A stretch of 64,000 nucleotides of DNA. Source: Monomorium pharaonis. Taxonomy: Eukaryota > Arthropoda > Insecta > Hymenoptera > Formicidae. The stretch covers positions 18,781,047 to 18,845,046 of the forward strand of contig NC_050471.1 in assembly GCF_013373865.1 (NCBI RefSeq), given 5' to 3'. Positions 10,740 through 21,301 of the stretch are shown one piece after another; the first letter of the stretch is position 1, and each line of letters starts with the position of its first letter. The notes below the pieces were generated by a model. It made no database searches. It saw nothing but the letters and a program-made list of their open reading frames with translations, and was not told the DNA's origin. The translations under genes were made by a program, and so were the position numbers.

Positions 10740-11124
10740 CTTCTCTAGCCCGAGCTTTTGCTTCTTTTTGCATTTGTCATTCAATCTCCTTTTCTTACTA
10801 ATACTATATTCTTTTCCTTCTAATCAAGTGCATTTCCATTCTTTTCTTATCATTCATTCTCTTTCCTTCTCTTCTCCTTTTCTTAATTTCCTCTTTTCCT
10901 ACCATTCCCTTCTCTTGCCTTTTTTTCCACCAACCTCATCCACCATTTCCTTTCCCAATCCTCTCTTAACATGCTTCCCATCTCCTTCCACCTAATTTTT
11001 TTTTCTTTTTTTCTCCACTCTCTACACCTCTCCCATACATGCTCCCAACTCTCTACTTTTCCTTCACATAACCAACACAACTTTTTTTTTCTTCTTTCCA
11101 ATATCTATTTTTTCTCTTTCTATT
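10740..11124 (-). pseudogene. LINE C-terminal fragment
   Basis: The minus strand encodes KKKLCWLCEGKVESWEHVW followed by ERC and a Lys/Glu/Arg-rich tail. This is the same Cys/His C-terminal region as at 2060-2135. The rest of this LINE copy continues on the far side of foldback element C (12131-12770), so element C inserted into its coding sequence. Confidence 0.65.
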
Positions 11125-12130
11125 TGGGACTGTCCCGATTGCGCACATAAGCGATTGGACACAGCAGTATTTTCTGATTGGACACAGACCCGATTGGACA
11201 CAGATTTAATTGGACACAGACCCGATTGGACACAGACCCGATTGCACACCGACCCGATTGCGCACCGACCCGTTTGCACACGGAAGCGATTGCGCACCGA
11301 CCCGTTTGCACACGGACCCGATTACATACGATACGATTCCGCATTTCAGATAGTACATGGGTTAGCGACTTGGACGGCGTGGGTGCGGGAGGGGGGCGAA
11401 GCCCCTCTTGCATTCGCCCTTGTGTGTGTGCGTGCGTGCGTGCGTGCGTGCGTGTGCACAAAGCATTTTCTGCACCACATGGGTTTGCGACTATAAAATA
11501 TGTATAACAAAAAAAAATATAATAAATATTTTGTACGTATTTTTATGTCTGAGTTTGCCAGTATAAAATAATTGTGATAAATATTTATAAAAATATTAAA
11601 AATAAATATTTATGCTATTATAATTTAAAAATACAAAAATATTTCAAGTTTATATGCCATGAATATTTTTTAGTACATTTTAAAAATATATTTTATATAT
11701 TGTTAATAATAATTTCTAAATAATTTATGAAAACGATTATATAACTTAAAAAATGTTTTTTAAAAATAAATTCGTGAAATATTTATAAAAATTTATTCTA
11801 AATTTTCTGTGCTATCCACAGGTTGCTTTTGCATTATTCTGCGATGCGGAATCGTATCGTGTGCAATCGAGTCTGTGTGCAAACGGGTCGGTGCGCAATC
11901 GGGTCGGTGTGCAATCGGATCTGTGTACAATCGGGTCCGTGTCCAAACGGGTCGGTGCGCAATCGGGTCGGTGTGCAATCGGATCCGTGTGCAATCAGGT
12001 CCGTGTGCAAACGAGTCGGTGCGCAATTGGGTCCGTGTGCAATCGGGTCCGTGTCCAATCGGGTCTGTGTCCAATCGGAAAATACTACTGTGTCCAATTG
12101 CTTATGTGCGCACTCACTCGGGCCTCACTC
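11125..12130. mobile_element. Foldback element C: arms of 16-base GTGTGCAATCGGGTC-type monomers
   Basis: The left arm (about 11128-11335) is an array read as CCCGATTGCACACCGA. The right arm (about 11850-12112) is the same monomer inverted (GTGCGCAATCGGGTCG). Arms end inside at matching inverted segments (GATACGATTCCGCAT and ATGCGGAATCGTATC). The left half of the interior is the core (11340-11495) in reverse orientation: CATGGGTTAGCGACTTGG, a GGGGCGAAGCCCC hairpin, a GTGC/GT microsatellite, then TGCACCACATGGGTTTGC. The rest (11500-11815) is AT-rich. The right outer end reads GGGCCTCACTC, matching GAGTG ends of the family. Inserted in a LINE. Confidence 0.75.
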
Positions 12131-12770
12131 TTTTATTTTTTAGTCTAAATTTCGGTATCCTCTGCCACCTACTTTTCCCCAATTTTTTTTTCAAAATTCC
12201 CGGAATTTCTTTTCCTTTTATCTCGCTATACCATCTATTGTACCTCGACTCCCTTATCTTCTCCCATCTATCTCTTCTCTGCCTTTCCTTTTTTTTTCTA
12301 TTCCATGCCTTATACCAACAGTTTTTTTCTTTTTTTCTTTCTACCTCCACCTCTTTACTCTCAAAAAATTCCTTTCTTTCTTTCTCCCACTTTCTATAAT
12401 TTTTGCTCTACTTTATTTTTTGCTCATCTCATTTAAACATCTTTTTGTTAAATTACTTTTTTTTCCTCCATCAGTCTTGCCTCAAAATTCCCCTTCACTC
12501 TCTTCCCCAATTCTTATCTTACCATATACCTTAGTGTTTTTCTCTTAACTCCTAACCCATCTTAAGTACCTTTTTTCTAACCTCTCAACTTTCTCTCTCT
12601 TTCCACCTACAAATTTTCACTCCGCAAATCACTAATCTATCGAGTAGTTACATTCTTCTTTCCCAAACCTTCTCAAATTTCCTTTTCCCTATCCCTTCTG
12701 CTTCATTATTGCTGCTGTTTTTCTAACTCTCTTATATGTGCATTTTGTCCTCCATTCCTTTGCAGTACAA
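12131..12770 (-). pseudogene. LINE reverse transcriptase 3' region
   Basis: Minus-strand readings include RESRYNRWYSEIKGKEIPG and RFRLKN-like residues (12350-12114), and upstream pieces equivalent to the RT thumb (around 12550-12720). Shared with the LINE copies at 1851 and 6005. Many stops. Confidence 0.55.
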
Positions 12771-12774
12771 AAAG

Positions 12775-13036
12775 TGTTACACTTCCCGCGACACTCCCGA
12801 ACTTCCGGTTTCCTCGCGCGCTCATTTCTAACTTTCGGTCGCACGCGAGAAATAACACTCTCTCGTGATAAGAGGAAAGTATTTATTTATCTACTTTAAA
12901 TGCACGAGCTTCACAGTTCTGAAAACCGACATCAAAAACCAAAACGTTCCCATAGCAACCGAGCGATCGATAATATCGATCTGGTGGATCAGCTGACTCG
13001 CGCAGCCGGGCATCATACCGGGTGACGCGTGCAACA
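12775..13036 (-). repeat. 3' LTR of a minus-strand, probably Copia-type, element
   Basis: On the minus strand this starts TGTTGCACGCGTCACC, ends GGGAAGTGTAACA and has AATAAATA inside. It is only 262 bases, typical of Copia. Immediately upstream on the minus strand is a purine tract GAAGGAGGGCAG (13037-13048). It lies between two LINE pieces, as if inserted into the LINE. Confidence 0.6.
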
Positions 13037-13170
13037 CTGCCCTCCTTCAGAATTGTCGTCCCGACAATTCAAGGGAGGTGGTATGAACCTTTGACGCCTC
13101 CTTGCTCTACCCCGAGCTGCTGCAACGGGCTACCGAACAATATCACTTCCAGTTTATTTCGTAACGAAGA
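13037..13170 (-). other. Internal tail of the Copia-type element with polypurine tract
   Basis: Minus-strand sequence directly preceding the 3' LTR. Contains the polypurine tract and a short remnant that I cannot assign to a domain. The rest of the element is absent. Confidence 0.4.
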
Positions 13171-13626
13171 AGGTCCTTTGGGCGGTTTTTGCCTCCTAAA
13201 CTATCTCTATTCGCCTTTTTCCCTTCTCTTTTCTTTTTTCTACACAATTTATTACATTTCCTTTTCAATCTTTTATATTTCTGCTCCTGTTATTTTCCGT
13301 TTCTTCACTCCCTCAGCTATCCTCTTTCTCTTCTTGCAGTCTTTATCCCATTATCCTCTTTTTTCTCTCCCCCTTATCTCCCTTTTCTTTTCTATTTTCT
13401 GTACTGTTCTCTTTATTTTATTCTCCAACTTTTCTCATTTTTCCTGAAGCTCACCTTCCTCCAATTTTACCTTACCCTCTCCATTTCTTTCCTAAAAAAA
13501 CTCAACCTCTTTTCTATTTCCTCATCGTCTTTATTTCCCTTCTTTTTCTTCTCTCTTTTCTTCCTTCTGTGAGTCACCTTCACGGGATGATGATCCGAGT
13601 CTATCTTCTCTTCTATTTTTAATAAC
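13171..13626 (-). pseudogene. LINE endonuclease end and linker
   Basis: Minus strand reads EEKIDSDHHPVKVTHRRKK near 13610-13560, the SDH motif of an APE endonuclease, then a Lys-rich linker. Same family as the LINE at 6005-8800. Confidence 0.5.
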
Positions 13627-15375
13627 ACAGGCACACAAAAAAAAGTGGTTGGTCCGGCGGACTAGACTAGACAATCCTTATGTATTTTGACTCGCTGAAT
13701 CCGAATCCAAGGTCAGAATTGCAAAGTTGGCTCGTATTTCCTAACCTCAAAAAAAATTTTTTTTAATGTTGGTCCGGCGGACCAGACTAGTCAATCCTTA
13801 TGTATTTTAACCCGCTGAATCCGAATCCAAGGTCAGAATTGCAAAGTTAGCTCGCATTTCTTAATCTTAAAAAAAATTTTTTTAATGTTGGTCCGGCGGA
13901 CCAGACTAGTCCATCCTTATGTATTTTGACCCGCTGAATCCAAATCTAAGATCAAAATTGCTGAATTGGCTCATTTTTTCCTAACCTCAAAAAACACCTT
14001 GTAAAAGCAGTTTGGGTCACAAATGTATAATCCAGAGTGTGCAGGCTTGCATAACCACATTATGCGACGAAAATTCAATACGTATGACAAGTTTGAGCTT
14101 CTGTAAATAGCGTAGAAAATTCACTCCCTTTTTCTATTATATGCAACTCATTTATTCTCGAAGGTTTGGATTAATGAACAAACTGAAACTTGGATGTTAC
14201 AAGTCTGATGAATGGAGACTATTCATCGATTCTTCTAAGAGAAGCTTGAAAACAGTGTTGCTGCACAATACTAATGTATATGCCTCCATTCCTGTAGCGC
14301 ACTCGGTAGTGATAAAAGAAGAATACACAAACCTGAAAACAGTTCTTAAAAAAATTAAATACACAGAACACATAGTTGGCAAATTTGTGGGGATCTAAAA
14401 ATTCTCACCATATTATTGGGTTAACGATCAGATTACACAAAAAATTCATGCATTCTATGTGAATGGGATAGTAGAGATCGAACGAACCATTATATAAAAA
14501 AAGAACGGCAGACAAGAACGTCTCTGGATCTAAAAATATCATAAATGAACCATTAGTTGAGCTTTCAAAAGTTCTTCTTCCACCTCTTCATATCAAATTA
14601 GGATTCATGAAACAATGGGTGAAAGCTACCAGTATTTACAAGAATTTTCCAACATCTCTGATGCAAAATTGCGGGAAGGAATTTTTGATGGACCTCAAAT
14701 ACGTAAAATGTTGAAAGACGACAATTTTGTCACTAAAATGAATAAAGACGAGAGAGCACCATGGCTGAGATTTAAAGGTGTCACAGAAAATTTTCTAGGA
14801 AACCACAAAGGTCAAGATTACAGAGAAAAAGTGGCGGAAATGATGGAGAACTATAGAAAACTATGTTGCCTAATGAATCTTAAGTTGCATTTCTTAGATT
14901 CTTATATCGACTACTTCCCAGAAAATCTAAGTGATTATAGTAAAGAACAGGGAGAAACATTTCATTAGGACATCAAGGAGATGGAATATCAATATCAAGG
15001 CAAATGGGTTGTGAATATAATGGCTGATTTCTGCTGGACACTCAAACGTGATGTCTCTATGAAAGGGAAGAAACGTAAGAAAAAGCCATTGCACAGAACC
15101 TTTAAGAATAAAAGAGTTAGATATAATAGAAAAAGGAAGTGAATTTTCTACGCTATTCATTCTACGCTATTCAAAAGCTCAAACTTGTCGAACGTATTGA
15201 ATTTTCCCCGGGTAATGTGGTTACGCGAGCCTGCACGTTCCGGATTATATTTGTGACCTAAACTGCTTTTACAAGGTGTTTTTTTTTTTGAGGTTAGGAG
15301 AAAATGAGCCAATGCAGCAATTCTGACATTGAATTTGGATTCAGCGGGTTAAAATACACAAGGATAGACTCTGGA
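13627..15375. mobile_element. DNA transposon with inverted ends; left end triplicated
   Basis: Left terminus has three tandem copies, period about 120 bases, of a unit beginning GGTCCGGCGGACyAGACTAG (at 13651, 13771, 13890). Its third copy continues into TTGTAAAAGCAGTTTGGGTC and further unique sequence. The right side (15143-15375) is the inverted copy (GACCTAAACTGCTTTTACAA ... GGTTAAAATACACAAGGAT). The inverted ends are about 240 bases. Outermost left bases are ACACAGGCACACAAAAAA, shared with the small MITE at 26308-26455. The interior (14141-15142) holds a broken coding region. Superfamily not identified. Confidence 0.7.
14141..15142 (+). pseudogene. Transposon-associated protein, frameshifted
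   Basis: Pieces in different frames read as one protein. First GLMNKLKLGCYKSDEWRLF ... LLHNTNVYASIPVAHSVV (14141-14398), then a broken middle (14400-14600) with a CEWDSRDRTNHY-like stretch, then KLREGIFDGPQIRKML, LHFLDSYIDYFPENLS, EQGETFH and ADFCWTLKRDV (14615-15141). I recognise this as a protein family found as repeated copies in arthropod and cnidarian genomes and usually left uncharacterised. The middle C..C/WDSR...H part looks like a metal-binding site. The location between long inverted ends suggests it is the transposase or a cargo gene of this element. No catalytic triad could be assigned. Confidence 0.6.
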
Positions 15376-15394
15376 AGCGTCCGAAATGGTCACG

Positions 15395-15829
15395 CGTAAA
15401 TTTGACCACGTTCGAAATGTTACTGCTCTTACTGTCTCTCTCTTCTTTCCTTCTTTGACATCTAATCCCTTTACTATCAGGTTTCTTCTTATCTCCTTTA
15501 TTTTCTTTCATCTCCCCTATCTTTCTTTCCAACTCTTTAATTTTTTTCATTAATTTTTTCCTTTTTTCCTGCCATCACTGTCTTTTCCTTTTCAATAACT
15601 CCTCTATACTCCTTGTGCTTCCTATGCTGCTACATTTCTCCCTATGTTTTTTCTCAATTTGATTACTCCTGGCTCCTTCCATGTCTCTCTAAACTCTCTT
15701 ATCTTGTTACTCTCTCCTTTTCTATCTACATATGCTCGATTCCGAACCGTCTCCTGCTTTTCACTCTTTCTCTAAATACTTGTACTTTATGCCTAACTGT
15801 CACCTACCTCACTACCTATTTATCCCAGC
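15395..15829 (-). pseudogene. LINE fragment, Lys/Glu-rich (ORF1-like)
   Basis: Minus strand reads LMKKIKELERKIGEMKENKG, a coiled-coil-like charged stretch, in the same pyrimidine-rich style as the LINE copies at 6-13 kb. It resumes at 16881-17000 after foldback element at 15830-16880, which therefore inserted into it. Confidence 0.4.
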
Positions 15830-16880
15830 CATAGAAATTGGCATCCAGTGGACGTCCACTAAACCTCCATAGATCCATGGGACGTCCATTAGAGATAAAC
15901 TTCTTTGGCTTCATTAGGAGTTTACTTCCATGATGAAAGTCAGATGGACGTCCATTAGCGATCTACTAAACTTCCATAGCTCTATGAGATATTTACTTCC
16001 ATGGTGACAGTCAGATAGATGATTCATCTTACCTCTAAAATAAATTTTTGTCTTAAACATCTTAAAAGATATCCATTACGTACGTTACGCGGGTAATTAA
16101 TAGAGGTTTGACAGAGTCTCGATGGACGACTGATGGATGTTTCATGGATCATTGGTAGAGTTCACGGAGCCTTGATGACGACTGATGGACGTTTTGTGGA
16201 TCATTAGTAGAGGCTTCACGGAGCCTTGATGGACGACTGACGGACTTTTCGTGGAATTGAAGCTCCACTACTAATGATCCACAAAACATCCGTCAATCAT
16301 CCACCAAGGCTCTGTAAAACCTTCACTACCCGCCACTACGTGGCATATGTTTCTTGTGAATAAAATGCCTTTTTTAGGTGAATAAAAAGGGTTGATAAAG
16401 GCGCTCGTAAGATTTCGCCATCGACATATAGTACAAGATTGGTGAACTATATTAGTGTGTAAAAAAGATTGATAAAAATGAGAAGGACATAATAAAAACT
16501 TTTATCTAAGAACAATGATATGCTTAAAAAAATATTTATAAGAAACATAATAATACATTTAATCAAAAAATATTTACACTCCATTTTAAGTATAAAATGT
16601 TCTTGAATAAAGGTACTTTTGTTAAGAATATATTTTTTTATACGTAATGATCCACGAAACATCCGTCAGACATCCATCGAGGCTCCATGAATCTTCCATC
16701 AACGATCCACCAACGTCCAGTAGACATCCTTGACGACGTACAATGGAGGTTCAATGGACGTACGCAATGCGGAACTATGGATTTCCAGTGGCTCTGTATG
16801 CTTCAATGAACATCCACTGGAAGTTTCAAACTTCCATGAAAGACGTCCAATGGACGTCTACTGGAGGTTTCATTTCTATA
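15830..16880. mobile_element. Second foldback family, complete copy (GACGTC repeats)
   Basis: Arms are inverted and built of imperfect repeats centred on TGGACGTCCA. Left outer end CATAGAAATTGGCATCCAG; right outer end CTGGAGGTTTCATTTCTATA. Further inside, GGATCATTAGTAGAGGCTTC and TGATGGACGACTGACGGA recur several times. The middle (about 16330-16650) is AT-rich. No coding capacity. Half copies at 21302-21590 and 47487-47780. Confidence 0.75.
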
Positions 16881-17020
16881 TAGGATCTTTTTTCTTTCTA
16901 TGCTCTATCCCTAACCCTAATCCCTTTTTCCCACTTATTCTCCTCTTTCTACCTTGCACACTCTCACCTTGCACTCACCCTTACTTTTGCTCTGCAACCT
17001 GACTATGCTCACACGAGAAA
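16881..17020 (-). pseudogene. LINE fragment continued
   Basis: Pyrimidine-rich sequence continuing the LINE remnant left of the foldback element. No domain readable. Confidence 0.3.
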
Positions 17021-17257
17021 ACCGAGTGTTAACATACGTCGCGCCGGAAGCGGAAGCCGACCGTTATTGACATTTTATCGCCATCTATGGTAACCCTCGA
17101 CGTTATGTCGCTTTCGAACAAACCTAATCCTAGATAAATAACCTGTCAATTCGTGTCATATAGACATCATGTCATCACGTGTCATCACGGCTGCTTTCAA
17201 GTCGAACAGTGCAAAGTAATGAACATTAATGAATATGACAACTCGTTGTATTTCTCA

Positions 17258-17420
17258 AAAAAAAACAAGCATAGAGATTTCAAAGTAAAAAATTGAAAGC
17301 TTTAACAACAGACGATATTAAAAAATTCCTTAACGAAGCTCCTGATTATACACTTTATCTACAAATGTAAAAGAGGATAAAAAACGTTGTTGGTTTTCGC
17401 CCCTAACCGGCAAGTGAAAT
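17258..17420 (+). pseudogene. Tyrosine-recombinase-like fragment (Crypton type?)
   Basis: The + strand around 17280-17369 reads KLKALTTDDIKKFLNEAPDY followed by a short hydrophobic run, then a stop. It resembles the start of the catalytic domain of phage-integrase-like proteins of Crypton-type elements in arthropods (xxLTxxxIxxFLxEAPD). Downstream frames are broken and no R..HxxR..Y residues are visible. The call is by motif memory only. Confidence 0.35.
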
Positions 17421-17509
17421 CGATGGGTTTTTTAATAGGTTTTTGGTTGTAGAATAATATTATGATATTTATTTTGCCCGAAAATGCGGGGAAACGCGTA
17501 AAAAATTAA

Positions 17510-18060
17510 CAAGGGAACTTCACGAACCCGAAAATCTGATTTTAATAAAACTTGACAATGTAGAGGGGGTAAAAATATGAATTTAGAAATTTTTCGTTGG
17601 TGCTTATAAACGGTTTAAAGGATTAAAACTACCCTTCAAAAGTTGAGGGTTTTTGTTTTTTCTCGCAAACTAAACAAAATATTAAAAAATGTTTTATACA
17701 AAAGTTTTACAGCATAAATACTTTTATTTAACTATGCTGTTTATTTAAAAAAAAAATTTTTTTTTCAAAAATTTATTTTTTATGTCTTCCCTATGTTGAA
17801 TATTGCATCAAAATTTTAATTTTAGTGAAATTTGGTACGAATGTAGAGGGGGACAATACATGAATTTAACTTTTAGTTGATGCTCAAAAACGATTTAAAG
17901 GGTTAAAATTATCCTTCAAATGTTGAGACATTTTTATCTTTTTTTCGATATATCTTGTAAATTTAACCAAACATCAAAAAATATTTTATACAAAAGTTTT
18001 ACAGTATAAATATCTCTATTTAACTACGCTGTTTATTTTTCGAAAAAAAAATTTTTTTTA
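17510..18060. mobile_element. Harbinger-like element, left half only
   Basis: Starts CAAGGGAACTTCACGAACC after TAA, as in the complete copies at 33650 and 57340. Two forward copies of a roughly 290-base unit follow (AAATGTAGAGGGGGt..., ACGGTTTAAAGG..., TTATACAAAAGTTTTACAG). No right terminus CCCTTG was found downstream. Confidence 0.6.
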
Positions 18061-18189
18061 TTTTATAATTAAAAAAATATTTAATAAAATTGACTCTTAT
18101 GTATCTAGAATTTATAAAGTAACTAGAACACAACATTGCGCGCGCCACTTAGCATTCTTATATTGAACATTTCACTTATTCTTCTTCTG

Positions 18190-18634
18190 TAATATTACTC
18201 TCACACACTTTATCATATTTAAGTGCCCTTCTCTATCTCACGCTCCCTCACGCTCTCCCTCTCCCCCTCTCTAAATTATTAATTATATTATTAATTATAT
18301 TAATTATATTATTTCATATTGTTCAATATTACTCTACAACGCTATTTCCTAGTTAGCTCTTCTTTATGTCCTCACGCTCCTATTCCCCCATTCTCTCTCT
18401 CTCTCTCCTCTCTCTCGCTCTCTCCTCCCTCCTCCTGCCCACTCTCTCCGCTCTCTCTCGCTCGCTCTCTCTCATCTCTCCCTCCTCCTCTCGTCTCATC
18501 TTCTCTCATCCTCTCATCTCTCACTCTCTCCTCTCGGCTCTCTCGTCCCTCTCTCTCTCTCTCCCTCGCCTCGCTCTCTCTCCCGTCTTTCCGTCCTCAC
18601 ACTCTCTCTCGTCCGCCTCTATCTCTCTCATCTC
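18190..18634. repeat. CT-rich low-complexity tract
   Basis: TCTC-based simple sequence running into the assembly gap. Open readings across it are low-complexity Ser/Leu/Pro and span the Ns. Confidence 0.85.
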
Positions 18635-19134
18635 NNNNNNNNNNNNNNNNNNNNNNNNNNNNNNNNNNNNNNNNNNNNNNNNNNNNNNNNNNNNNNNNNN
18701 NNNNNNNNNNNNNNNNNNNNNNNNNNNNNNNNNNNNNNNNNNNNNNNNNNNNNNNNNNNNNNNNNNNNNNNNNNNNNNNNNNNNNNNNNNNNNNNNNNNN
18801 NNNNNNNNNNNNNNNNNNNNNNNNNNNNNNNNNNNNNNNNNNNNNNNNNNNNNNNNNNNNNNNNNNNNNNNNNNNNNNNNNNNNNNNNNNNNNNNNNNNN
18901 NNNNNNNNNNNNNNNNNNNNNNNNNNNNNNNNNNNNNNNNNNNNNNNNNNNNNNNNNNNNNNNNNNNNNNNNNNNNNNNNNNNNNNNNNNNNNNNNNNNN
19001 NNNNNNNNNNNNNNNNNNNNNNNNNNNNNNNNNNNNNNNNNNNNNNNNNNNNNNNNNNNNNNNNNNNNNNNNNNNNNNNNNNNNNNNNNNNNNNNNNNNN
19101 NNNNNNNNNNNNNNNNNNNNNNNNNNNNNNNNNN
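18635..19134. other. Assembly gap, exactly 500 N
   Basis: Run of Ns from 18635 to 19134. It lies between a CT tract and a GT tract, i.e. in simple sequence, and probably hides the left arm of foldback element B2. Confidence 0.99.
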
Positions 19135-19485
19135 GTGTGTGTGCGTGTGTGTGTGTGTGCAAAGCATTCTCTGCACCACATGGGTTTGCGACTGTATCCG
19201 TTTCACACTGTACGCATTTGGTCTGTGCGCATTTGGTCCGTGCGCATTTGTTACTGTGTCCGTTTGGTTTGTAAGCATTTGGTCTATGTTCGTTTTGCAC
19301 CGTGTCCGTTTGTTATTGTGTCCGTTTCGCACTGTATCCGTTTGGTCTGTGCGCATTTGGTCTCTGTCCATTTTGCACTGTGTCCATTTGTTACAGTGTC
19401 CGTTTGGTCTGTCTATTTATTACTGTGTCCGTTTCACTTAGCCTGCTGTATCCGTTTATTACTGTGCGCATCTGGGACTCACTCC
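19135..19485. mobile_element. Foldback element B2, right half
   Basis: After the gap: GT microsatellite, then GCAAAGCATTCTCTGCACC, ACATGGGTTTGCGACT (core), then an array of 15-16 base monomers such as GTGTCCGTTTGTTATT (19200-19465), and the end CATCTGGGACTCACTC. Core and end match element B; the left arm would be in the gap. Confidence 0.7.
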
Positions 19486-19498
19486 CTTTTTCTAGTAC

Positions 19499-20751
19499 CA
19501 GATCTATAAATATGAAACTGGAATTTGCCCATAGATGGTGCTAACTATCAATCTAGTTACCGTCACACCGCGTCATTGGCGCTATTTTCTTGTTTTGTCA
19601 TCTGATAAAGATTTTTAATTCACAACAATACAAGTTTCATACAACAGCATAGTTTTTAATAGCGTTGAACATGTCGAATTTTGTGCCTGGAAACTATGAT
19701 TTGCCGACAGCATTAATTTTCTGTTACCATTTGAAGAAAACTGCTGCAGTATCGCGTCAAATGCTTGTCGAAGCTTACTCTTGGTAAATCACAGTGCTTT
19801 GAGTGGTTTAAAAAATTCAAAAGTGACGATTTTGAGATGAGAAACGAAGAAGGTGGAAGACAACCGAAAAAGTTTGAAGACAGCGAATCGCAAGCATTGT
19901 TGGATGAGGATGACGCTGAAACACAAGAATTCGCGGATCAATTAAATGTGACACGAGAAGCCGTCTTCATACGTTTGAAAAAGCCATGGGAAAGATGGGA
20001 AAATGGGTTCCACATGAACTGAATGAAAGACAGCAGGAAAACCACTTGCGAAATGCTGCTTGCCAGGTACAAAAGAAAGTCATTTCTTTATCGAATTGTG
20101 TCTGGCGAAAAGTGGATATATTTTGAGAATGCTAAGCGTAAAAGATCATGGGTAACTCCAGGCAAACCATCGACATCGACTGCAAGGCCAAATCGCTATG
20201 GACGGAAGACAATGCTCTGTGTTTGGTGGGATCAGAAGGGTGTCATCTATTATGAGCTGCTAAAACCTGGCGAAACCGTTAATATTGAACGCTATCGACA
20301 ACAAATGATTGATTTGAATCAAGCTTTGTGTGAAAAACGACCAGAATATCAAAAAAGGCAACACAAAGTGATTTTGCTTCATAATAATGCACCATCACAC
20401 ACAGCAAAACCGGTCAAGAAAACGATTGAAGCGTTTGGTTGGGAAATACTTTCGCATGTAGCTTACTCACCAGACTTGGCTCCATCCAATTATTACTTAT
20501 TTGCAACAATGGGACACGCACTTGCTGAGCAGCGCTTCACATCTTACGAAAATGTACGAAAATGGCTCGATGACTGGTTTACTTTAAAAGAGGAACAATT
20601 TTTTTGGCGTGGCATCCACAAATTGTCAGAGAGATGGGAAAAATGTATAACTAGCAATGGGCAATACTTCGAATAAAATATTTTTTATCATTTTTATATA
20701 ATAAACGTGTATTTTTTATACAAAAATTCCGGTTTCATATTACATACCTGG
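19499..20751 (+). mobile_element. mariner transposon
   Basis: Inverted ends of about 30 bases: CCAGATCTATAAATATGAAA at the left and, on the opposite strand at the right, CCAGGTATGTAATATGAAAC. Each is flanked by TA (19497-19498, 20752-20753), the mariner target duplication. Length 1253 bases, normal for mariner. It sits about 12 bases beyond the end of foldback B2. Confidence 0.92.
19671..20676 (+). pseudogene. mariner transposase, frameshifted, catalytic aspartates lost
   Basis: Mariner transposase cuts and pastes DNA using a DD34D triad. The start is MSNFVPGNYDLPTALIF at 19671; a frame change near 19785 leads to FEWFKKFKSDDFE (helix-turn-helix region) and another near 20020 to the catalytic domain (20023-20676), which is open for 217 codons. 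Where relatives have TGDEKW the sequence reads SGEKW (the Asp codon is missing). HDN reads HNN and APSD reads APSN. The spacing between the second and third positions is 34 residues as expected. With all three acids gone the protein cannot catalyse transposition. Confidence 0.9.
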
Positions 20752-20754
20752 TAT

Positions 20755-21300
20755 CGCATCTGCTTCACTCATCTTCAACATAACGCCATCTGCCAGGCTC
20801 CTCTGTCCGTTGTCGCCCATTCTCTTCCATTCGTTCCTGCTCCCTCTCAACCTATCTCCCACTCCTCCAATTAGCCGACGCCGCTTCTTCAGTTTTCTCA
20901 TTTTCTCTTTGTTCCAAATCCTTCTCCTTTTTTCCAACTTCTTTCGCACTGCTACCAATTTCTTTCCTTTACTTGCCACTGCACTCCGTACTCTCCGACC
21001 CGCCATCTGCCATTTCCACTCATCTCTAATTCCTGCCTACTTTTTTCGAACCACATTGGCGCCCTCTTCACCTTTTCTTCTTCATTTCCATCCGTCTACC
21101 ATTCTTTTTATTTTTCAACTCCGATTCTACTTCGGCTAACTTTTCCTCCTATCTCTTTTTCCACTCAATCCTCCAACATCCCTCCAATTCCTTCTCTTCT
21201 TCTCATCATACACTTTTCATTCGTTTCTGGTCCGATCTTCCTCCGATCCTCCACCACCTGACCTTTTTTTTCAACTCCGGAGCATCTACCAACGCAACCT
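20755..21300 (-). pseudogene. LINE fragment
   Basis: Pyrimidine-rich + strand. Minus reading 21006-20740 is Lys/Arg-rich (GKKLVAVRKKLEKRRRIW), in the style of the LINE family above. Degenerate. Confidence 0.35.
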
Positions 21301-21301
21301 C

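Noticed and set aside
11120..12148. Repetitive proteins of the type RVQTGRCAIGS or HTDPIAHRPDC
   Set aside because: They are the 16-base monomer array read in several frames; all frames are open because the monomer lacks stops.
18319..19509. Long open readings on both strands across the gap (up to 396 codons)
   Set aside because: They consist of CT/GT simple sequence and translated Ns.
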